The notes under the pieces: generated by a model
The model's input: the letters and a program-made list of their open reading frames with translations, nothing else
What the model was told of the DNA's origin: nothing
Database searches by the model: none
Shown here: piece by piece, positions 58,849 to 64,000 of the stretch
Numbering within the stretch: position 1 is the stretch's first letter
Layout: every line of letters starts with the position of its first letter
Translations under genes and position numbers: made by a program
Source of the DNA: DATCYZ01 sp036526195
Lineage (GTDB): Bacteria; Pseudomonadota; Gammaproteobacteria; Burkholderiales; SG8-39
DNA length: 64,000 bases
Assembly: GCA_036526195.1 (NCBI GenBank)
Contig: DATCYZ010000076.1
Coordinates: forward strand, 1 to 64,000
Direction of reading: 5' to 3'

Positions 58849-59643
58849 GTGCTGCGCTTCGCGTCGCTTGCGAGCGGCAGCCAGGGAAACAGCCTTGTCG
58901 TCGAAGCCCGCGCGCAGGCCGCGGGGACGCCGAGCCGCGTGCTGCTCGACTGCGGCCTGACGCTGCGTGAAACCGTGCGCCGGCTGGCGCGCCTCGGCCT
59001 GGCCCCGGAAGACATCGACGCGGTCGTCGTCACGCACGAGCATGACGACCACATCGGCAGCGCTTTTGCCTTCGCGGCGGCGCATGGCGCGACCGTCTGC
59101 CTGACGCGCGGCACCCTGCGGGCCGTCGAGGAAGCGGGGCGCACGCAGGCCGATGCCCCGATCCGGCTGATCGACGGCCGCACCCGCTTCTCGGTCGGGG
59201 CGCTGGAGATCGACCCGTTCACAGTGCCCCACGATGCGCGGGAACCGGTGCAGGTCGCGTTCGGCGACGGGTCGCGGCGCCTTGGCGTGCTCACCGACCT
59301 TGGCGCGCCTACGGTGCACGTGCGCGACAAGCTGGCGGATTGCGACGCCCTGGTGCTCGAGTGCAACCACGACCTCGGCCTGCTCGAGGCCGGGGCCTAC
59401 CCGAAATGGCTGAAGGACCGGATCTCCGGCCCTCTGGGTCACCTCGACAACGGCGCTGCCGCGGCCCTGCTGGCGTCGATCGGCGGCAACCGTCTTCAGC
59501 ACGTCATCGCGGCGCACCTGTCCGCGCGCAACAACCGCCCGGCGCTCGCGCGCGCGGCGCTCGCCGGGGCGCTCGGCTGCGCCGAGGACTGGATCGGCGT
59601 GGCGACGCAGGCCGGGGGCTTCGACTGGCGCACGCTGGAATGA
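58849..59643 (+). CDS. MBL-fold metallohydrolase (YycJ/WalJ-like)
   Basis: 264 residues. LRFASLASGSQGNSLVVEA is the family start, and VVVTHEHDDHIGSAF the HxHxDH zinc motif. LGVLTDLGAP and VLECNHDLGLL follow, as in YycJ-type exonuclease/phosphodiesterase-like enzymes, which may process nucleic acids. The GTG at 58849 is the only plausible start after the bamC stop, 7 bp downstream. Part of the dapA-bamC unit. Confidence 0.88.
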   Translation: MLRFASLASGSQGNSLVVEARAQAAGTPSRVLLDCGLTLRETVRRLARLGLAPEDIDAVVVTHEHDDHIGSAFAFAAAHGATVCLTRGTLRAVEEAGRTQADAPIRLIDGRTRFSVGALEIDPFTVPHDAREPVQVAFGDGSRRLGVLTDLGAPTVHVRDKLADCDALVLECNHDLGLLEAGAYPKWLKDRISGPLGHLDNGAAAALLASIGGNRLQHVIAAHLSARNNRPALARAALAGALGCAEDWIGVATQAGGFDWRTLE

Positions 59644-59675
59644 AAAACGGCGGTATCCGTCTCCGGACACCGCCG
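59643..59675. terminator. Terminator between the MBL gene and the converging lipoprotein gene
   Basis: CGGCGGTATCCG, loop TCTC, CGGACACCGCCG form a 12-bp stem with one mismatch. An AAAAA run at 59643-59647 supplies a T-tract for the minus-strand lipoprotein transcript. For the plus strand no T-run follows. Confidence 0.75.
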
Positions 59676-59695
59676 CCCGTGAAGCTGAAGCGAAC

Positions 59696-59980
59696 TTACT
59701 TCTTCGGCTCTTCTTTCTTCATTTCGGCCTTCGGCGCGTCGGCGGCCGGCTTGGCGTCGGCAGCGGCAGGCGCGGCAGGCGCAGCAGCGTCGGCCTTCTT
59801 CTCTTCTTCCTTCGGCGCCTCGGTCGGCGTCGCGGTCGGAGCGGCGGCCGGGGCGGCGGCCGGGGCGGCGGGGGCGGCCGGGGCAGCCGGCGGCGCCGGC
59901 GGCGCCTTGGGTTCTTCTTTCTTACCGCAGGCGGCCAGTGCGAAGGCCGCCACTGCGACGAGCAGCAGCGTTTTGTTCAT
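59696..59980 (-). CDS. Small Ala/Pro/Lys/Glu-rich lipoprotein
   Basis: 94 residues. Lipobox AFALAAC gives the acylated Cys at residue 18, followed by GKKEEPK, a low-complexity Ala-Pro repeat (about 27-52), and a Lys/Glu-rich tail. Similar small lipoproteins are abundant in betaproteobacteria; the elongated, charged tail could span part of the periplasm or contact peptidoglycan. I know no assigned function. An ACAGGAAAAC-type ribosome binding site precedes the start, and a terminator follows. Confidence 0.75.
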   Translation of the reverse strand: MNKTLLLVAVAAFALAACGKKEEPKAPPAPPAAPAAPAAPAAAPAAAPTATPTEAPKEEEKKADAAAPAAPAAADAKPAADAPKAEMKKEEPKK

Positions 59981-60098
59981 TTTGGAGAGTTTTCCTGTAG
60001 AGATGTTGACGTCTTGGAACGTTGTTCCCGCCCGGCAGGGCGAGCGCGCGGATTATAGACGTACTGCGGCGCAACACAAGAGGAAGAAATGCCGCCCG

Positions 60099-60617
60099 CT
60101 AAAGGCCGATGGTGGTCGCCGAAACCGCCGGAAAGGAAGCCGACCAGATTTCCTGGAAGCGTGAGCGCATGGCCAGGGCGTCGGTCTCGTCGTTGACCCC
60201 GGCGCCGCCGCGGAAGAACCGGGCCACCGGGCGTCGCACATAGTGCGCGGCATCGAGCACCAGGAAGGCATCCTGCAACTCGCGGATCTCGGGGTGTGTC
60301 TGGTGCACCTGGATCGCATGGCTGTAGCGCGCGACCAGGCTCATCATGCGCGGGCACTGCCGCGTCAAGGGGCCGGTGTCGTGCACCACGGCATGGATGC
60401 GCCGCGTGCGGCTTGCGGCCAGGAACGCCTCGAAGGCCTCGACGCGCGCAGGTGCGTTTGGCTTCAGCGCGGTGAAGTCCGGGTCGAAGATGCGCAACTC
60501 GCGTCCGGGGAGCGTCAGCAGGCGGTCCACGGCGGACTGGAACTGCGCCTCGGAATCGAAGCGTTCGTACGCGGGCACCTCGGGGGCGGGCGATTCGGGC
60601 GGCAGGGGATCGGTCAT
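60099..60617 (-). CDS. Conserved protein of unknown function (possibly DUF7931)
   Basis: 172 residues, soluble. YERFDSEAQFQSAVDRLLTL, RELRIFDPDFTALKPNAPA, and ARYSHAIQVHQTHPEIRELQDAFLVLDAAHYVRRP are the most conserved-looking parts and recall a phospholipase-D-like half without the HKD motif. In betaproteobacteria this type follows the ribosomal oxygenase gene, as here (ATGA overlap at 60614-60617). The family name is from memory. Confidence 0.7.
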   Translation of the reverse strand: MTDPLPPESPAPEVPAYERFDSEAQFQSAVDRLLTLPGRELRIFDPDFTALKPNAPARVEAFEAFLAASRTRRIHAVVHDTGPLTRQCPRMMSLVARYSHAIQVHQTHPEIRELQDAFLVLDAAHYVRRPVARFFRGGAGVNDETDALAMRSRFQEIWSASFPAVSATTIGL

Positions 60618-61738
60618 CGGGCCGGCACGAGCGATATCCAGCCATGACCATACCATTCGCGCAGCAGCGCCGCGAGTCCGGCGCGCGCGAGGGCGGGGCC
60701 CGGCGCGCGGCGCGCATCGGCAAGCCGCGCGAGCGCCGCGCGCGCACGCGCGGGCGGGCGCAGGGATTCACCGTTGACGTAGAAGGTCGCGCCGTCGTGG
60801 AGCAACTGGCTGCGTGCGTCGAGCACGACGGCGCTGCGCGCAAGGCGCCGCGCGAATGCCGCGGCAGCGGGCATCCGGTGCTGCGTGAAGACGACCAGCG
60901 GCTTGGGCGTGCTCAGGGTCATGCCGAGGAACTGCGCCGCCTCGCGCGGCGTCCAGCGGATCGCCGAAAGCGAACGTCGCGCATGCGCGATCATCGATTT
61001 CGGCAGCTGCGCGCTGCGTGTGGTCGGCGCGATGCCGGGGTCGCGATAGCAGCGGTCCGCGAACCCGCGCGCCTGCAGCCAATCGAGGAACCCGGTGCAC
61101 AATTCCGCGCCGCCCGGCGCGCGAAAGCCGATCGACCAGGTGGTGCACGTGTCGAGCGCCACCCCGTCGTGCCCCCAGCCCGGCGGCAGGTAGAGCAGGT
61201 CGCCGGGCTCGAGGAGGTATTCCTCCTCGGGTTCGAAGCCGTCGATCAGCTTGAGCGGCGCGTCCGGCACTTCGGCAAAGGCCTGGGGACGCGCAATGCG
61301 CCAGACGCGGCGTCCCGTGCCCTGGAGCAGGAACACGTCGTAGGCGTCGGCATGCGGCCCGACCCCGCCGCCGGGCGCCGCGAGGCTCACCATCACGTCG
61401 TCGAGGCGTGCCTGTGGCAGGAATGCGAAGCGTCGCAACAAGGCGTCGGCCGCGGGCAGGTGGAGGTTCAGCCCGCTCACCAGCAGCGTCCAGTCCGCGC
61501 GCGGCAGGCGCGCAAGGCGCGCGCGCGTGAACGGGCCATGTTCCACCTGCCAGCCCGCCTTCCGCCGCAGCACGAGGCGCGATTCGACGTCGTCGCGCGC
61601 CGACAGCCGTTCGAGCAGGGCGCGCCCCGCGGGCGGGCGAAAATCCGGCAGCGCGTTGCGCACGAGCAGCGGGCGCTGTTGCCAGTGGCGGGCGAGGAAG
61701 GCGCGCGGTGACAGGCCGCCGAGCAGCGAGCGATTCAC
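60614..61738 (-). CDS. Ribosomal protein arginine hydroxylase (RoxA/YcfD, JmjC-type cupin)
   Basis: 374 residues. The Fe(II) site is formed by GVGPHADAYDVFLLQ (HxD) and GWGHDGVAL (His). The 2-oxoglutarate dioxygenase fold and winged-helix C-terminal region match E. coli YcfD, which hydroxylates an arginine of ribosomal protein L16. I infer the same role here. The GTG start at 61738 (VNRSLLGGLSPRAFLARHW) is used because the frame has no ATG near. It is divergent from bcp, with an 87-bp gap. Confidence 0.9.
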   Translation of the reverse strand: MNRSLLGGLSPRAFLARHWQQRPLLVRNALPDFRPPAGRALLERLSARDDVESRLVLRRKAGWQVEHGPFTRARLARLPRADWTLLVSGLNLHLPAADALLRRFAFLPQARLDDVMVSLAAPGGGVGPHADAYDVFLLQGTGRRVWRIARPQAFAEVPDAPLKLIDGFEPEEEYLLEPGDLLYLPPGWGHDGVALDTCTTWSIGFRAPGGAELCTGFLDWLQARGFADRCYRDPGIAPTTRSAQLPKSMIAHARRSLSAIRWTPREAAQFLGMTLSTPKPLVVFTQHRMPAAAAFARRLARSAVVLDARSQLLHDGATFYVNGESLRPPARARAALARLADARRAPGPALARAGLAALLREWYGHGWISLVPAR

Positions 61739-61825
61739 GCGGCGATTATAGATGGCGAACCAGGCGCGACCGCCCGGCGCGGCGCTTGCGGGAACGTCAA
61801 TCCCATGCATTAGAATCGGCTCGAC

Positions 61826-62302
61826 ATGCTGCAACCGGGACAGGCCGCGCCGTCGTTCTCCCTTCCGGACGCCGACATGCAGTCGGTGAGTCTCGGCGCG
61901 TTCAAGGGGCGCAAGAACGTCGTGCTGTACTTCTATCCGCGCGACGGCACGCCGGGCTGCACGCTCGAAGCGATCGACTTCTCGGACCACGAAGAGCAGT
62001 TCCAGCGGGAGGACTGCGTCATCCTCGGGGTGTCGCGCGACGATTGCCTGACGCACGCCGATTTCCGCGATGCGCACGGCGTGTCGATCAACCTGCTCTC
62101 GGACACCGAGGGCGTGGTCTGCCGCAAGTACGGCGTGCTGCAGGAGAAGGAATTCGACGGCGGCCTGCGCCGCGAATGCCTGGTGCGCTCGACCTTCATC
62201 ATCGACAAGAAGGGCGTGGTGCGGCATGCGGCCTACGGCGTCAATCCGCGCGGCCATGCCATGGAAGTCTTCGAGGTCGTCAAGCGCCTGAAGTCCGCCT
62301 GA
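61826..62302 (+). CDS. bcp: Peroxiredoxin, BCP/PrxQ family
   Basis: 158 residues. The peroxidatic motif GTPGCTLEAIDFSD puts the active Cys at residue 45; the position 5 residues later, Cys in two-Cys BCPs, is Ile50. Other cysteines (EDCVILGVSRDDC, VVCRKYG, RRECLVR) exist, but no standard resolving pair. It therefore may be a 1-Cys or atypical member reducing peroxides. A TAGAAT element is 9 bp upstream of the start. It is divergent from the oxygenase gene. Confidence 0.9.
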   Translation: MLQPGQAAPSFSLPDADMQSVSLGAFKGRKNVVLYFYPRDGTPGCTLEAIDFSDHEEQFQREDCVILGVSRDDCLTHADFRDAHGVSINLLSDTEGVVCRKYGVLQEKEFDGGLRRECLVRSTFIIDKKGVVRHAAYGVNPRGHAMEVFEVVKRLKSA

Positions 62303-62432
62303 GCGGCATCCGCGAACCAGGTCGCCGGCGCCCGCGATCCAGACCCTGCGGCGTCCGCGGTCCGGGTCGGCGGCGCCCCTGCAGATCGCCTATGATGGCG
62401 CCGGGGTCGGGTTCGTTCCGGGGAGGGGCGTG

Positions 62433-63923
62433 ATGGAAGTCATGAATGTGCTGTCGTACGGCGTCGGCACGATCGCCGGTTTCGCGCTGTTCCTGGTCCT
62501 GTTCTTCGTCTTCATCCGCGACATCACGCAGAAGAAGCACGGCGTGCTGCGCAACTACCCGGTCATCGGTCGGCTGCGCTACTTCTTCGAGGAACTCGGC
62601 GAGTATTTCCGCCAGTACTTCTTCGCCGGCGACCGCGACGAGATGCCGTTCAACCGCGCCACGCGGGGCTGGGTCTACCGGCTGGCCAAGAACGAGGGCG
62701 GCACCGTGGGCTTCGGCTCTACCTACGACATGCACCAGCCCGGGGCGCTGATCTTCGTCAACCACCCGTTCCCGGTGCTGGAGGACGAGCGCCTGCCCAC
62801 GCCGGCGCTGTCGCTCGGCGAGGGCTACTGCAAGGAACCCTTCGAGGCGCGCTCGATCGTCAACGTGAGCGGCATGAGTTTCGGCGCGATCTCTGCGCCC
62901 GCGGTGCGCTCGCTCTCGCGCGGCGCGGCGGTCGCCGGCTGCTGGATGGATACCGGCGAGGGCGGGCTGTCGCCCTTTCACCTCGAGGGCGGCTGCGACC
63001 TGATCTTCCAGGTCGGCACCGCCAAGTACGGCGTGCGCGATGCGCACGGCAGCTTGTCCGCGGAGCGACTGATTGAACTCGGGCGCGTGGTGAAGGCTTT
63101 CGAGATCAAGCTTTCGCAGGGCGCGAAGCCGGGCAAGGGCGGGGTGCTGCCCGGGCGCAAGGTGACCCCGGAGATCGCGCAGATCCGCGGCATCCCGGAG
63201 GGCCGCGATTCGCTCAGCCCGAACCGCCATCGCGACATCTCGAATGTCGACGAACTGCTCGACCGCGTGGTCTTCATCCGCGACCTCACCGGCAAGCCGG
63301 TGGGCGTGAAGACCGCCATCGGCGGCTGGCGCTTCATGAACGAGCTGACCGAGGCGGTGCTGCGGCGTGGACTGGAAAGCGCGCCGGATTTTCTCGTCAT
63401 CGACGGCGGCGAAGGCGGCTCGGGGGCGGCACCGCAGGCGCTCGCCGACCACATGGGCCTGTCCATCGAGGAGGCGCTGCCGCGCGTGGTGGATGCGCTC
63501 ACCGAGGCGGGCCTGCGCCAGCGCATCCGCGTGGTGGCCTCGGGCAAGCTGCTCACCTCCGCGCGCGCCGCCTGGGCGCTGTGCGTGGGCGCGGACTTCA
63601 TCAATACCGCGCGCGGCTTCATGTTCTCGCTGGGCTGCATCCAGGCGCTGCGCTGCCACCAGAACACCTGCCCGACCGGCATCACCACGCACAACAAGCG
63701 CCTGCAGCGCGCGCTGGTGGTGGAGGAGAAGTACCTGCGCGTGGCGAACTACGCCAACAACATGAACCGCGAGATCGACATGATCGCCCACTCCTGCGGG
63801 GTGCGGCACGCGCGCGAGCTGAAGCGCGAGCACGTGCGCATCGTCCAGGCGAGCGGCCAGTCGGTGGCGCTCAACATGCTCTACCCGTACCCCGAGCCCA
63901 AGGCCCGGGCGCGCGCGGCCTGA
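62433..63923 (+). CDS. FMN-binding glutamate synthase-family protein
   Basis: 496 residues. A membrane segment near residues 10-30 precedes a GltS-type FMN barrel: NVSGMSFGAISAPAVRSL, KPGKGGVLPGRKVTPEIA, VIDGGEGGSGAAPQALADHMG and GADFINTARGFMFSLGC. The cysteine cluster C-x5-C-x4-C (CIQALRCHQNTC) fits the [3Fe-4S] site of glutamate synthase. The glutaminase domain is missing, so it is a stand-alone synthase-like protein anchored in the membrane; its reaction is not known. The ATG at 62433 follows GGAGGGGCG; a GTG at 62430 is also possible. Confidence 0.9.
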   Translation: MEVMNVLSYGVGTIAGFALFLVLFFVFIRDITQKKHGVLRNYPVIGRLRYFFEELGEYFRQYFFAGDRDEMPFNRATRGWVYRLAKNEGGTVGFGSTYDMHQPGALIFVNHPFPVLEDERLPTPALSLGEGYCKEPFEARSIVNVSGMSFGAISAPAVRSLSRGAAVAGCWMDTGEGGLSPFHLEGGCDLIFQVGTAKYGVRDAHGSLSAERLIELGRVVKAFEIKLSQGAKPGKGGVLPGRKVTPEIAQIRGIPEGRDSLSPNRHRDISNVDELLDRVVFIRDLTGKPVGVKTAIGGWRFMNELTEAVLRRGLESAPDFLVIDGGEGGSGAAPQALADHMGLSIEEALPRVVDALTEAGLRQRIRVVASGKLLTSARAAWALCVGADFINTARGFMFSLGCIQALRCHQNTCPTGITTHNKRLQRALVVEEKYLRVANYANNMNREIDMIAHSCGVRHARELKREHVRIVQASGQSVALNMLYPYPEPKARARAA

Positions 63924-63954
63924 GCGCCGCACCGCGGATTACCGGGAGACACGG

Positions 63955-64000
63955 ATGGCTGGCAAGATCGGCGTGATTGGCCTGGGCGCGATGGGGCGCG
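63955..64000 (+). CDS. Start of an NAD-binding beta-hydroxyacid dehydrogenase-like gene (cut by window end)
   Basis: The first 15 codons read MAGKIGVIGLGAMGR. GxGxMG at the N-terminus is the cofactor fingerprint of the 3-hydroxyisobutyrate/6-phosphogluconate dehydrogenase family. It is 31 bp past the glutamate synthase-like gene, with a GGGAG ribosome binding site. Nothing more can be said. Confidence 0.6.
   Translation, partial: MAGKIGVIGLGAMGR

Overview
The window looks like a chromosome segment from a high-GC betaproteobacterium, most likely Burkholderiales or a close relative. This is inferred from gene content and arrangement only. The pointers are a tctC-tctB-tctA tripartite tricarboxylate transporter plus an extra orphan Bug-type binding protein, dapA followed directly by bamC, a short RsxB-like ferredoxin overlapping nth, adjacent bpt and aat, an OxyR with the canonical cysteine pair, and very high GC at third codon positions. 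Coding density is high: no gap without a gene exceeds 300 bases. The longest gaps (22514-22769, 41806-42060, 45997-46221) hold a cold-shock leader and promoter, a nitrogen-type sigma-54 promoter with two NtrC-like sites, and a foldback repeat.

Layout. 1-4046: small secreted protein, HDAC-family deacetylase, peroxiredoxin, lipoprotein, UMF1-type MFS exporter. 4082-9042: an orphan GspE/PilB-type ATPase followed by a PAS/GGDEF/EAL protein with a broken GGDEF motif and an intact EAL domain. 9107-22241: the largest accessory block, a probable sugar-acid or hydroxy-acid catabolic cluster (SMP-30 lactonase, FCD-type GntR regulator, TtuC-like dehydrogenase, Gfo/Idh/MocA oxidoreductase, OtnK kinase, OtnC decarboxylase, IlvD/EDD dehydratase, beta-hydroxyacid dehydrogenase, thioesterase, a divergent class II aldolase and a DctPQM TRAP importer). 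22310-32187: cold-shock protein, class V aminotransferase, a signalling patch (membrane nucleotide cyclase, DNA polymerase IV, cyclase-FHA protein, secreted protein of unknown function), NUDIX, quinone oxidoreductase, orphan Bug protein. 32259-34097: a small atypical stretch with an orphan response regulator and a lipoprotein gene fused out of frame to a lectin-like tail.

34145-43824: VWA/MoxR pair, two small cytochromes c, DUF1841, nth, ferredoxin, pyrD, bpt, aat, a Tat-Rieske protein, amtB and a NUDIX hydrolase. 43917-56763: acyl-CoA synthetase, MaoC hydratase, four-domain rhodanese, tctCBA, tRNA-Arg(CCT), methyltransferase, APC permease, oxyR, hydrolase-OsmC fusion, methyltransferase. 56800-64000: dapA-bamC-MBL hydrolase, a lysine/alanine/proline-rich lipoprotein, ribosomal oxygenase, bcp, an FMN-binding glutamate synthase-family protein, and the first codons of another NAD-binding dehydrogenase.

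The items most worth a second look are: (i) a 16-bp AT-rich palindrome, GTAACATATATGTTAC, present three times and each time between converging genes; (ii) the sugar-acid cluster, which carries OtnK and OtnC without the OtnI isomerase and has a tandem 12-bp repeat over its promoter; (iii) the response regulator with Glu at the phospho-acceptor position beside a chimeric, probably broken lipoprotein/lectin gene; (iv) the cyclase/PolIV/cyclase-FHA patch with a perfect FNR-type box. I found no rRNA, CRISPR array, transposase, integrase or replication origin.
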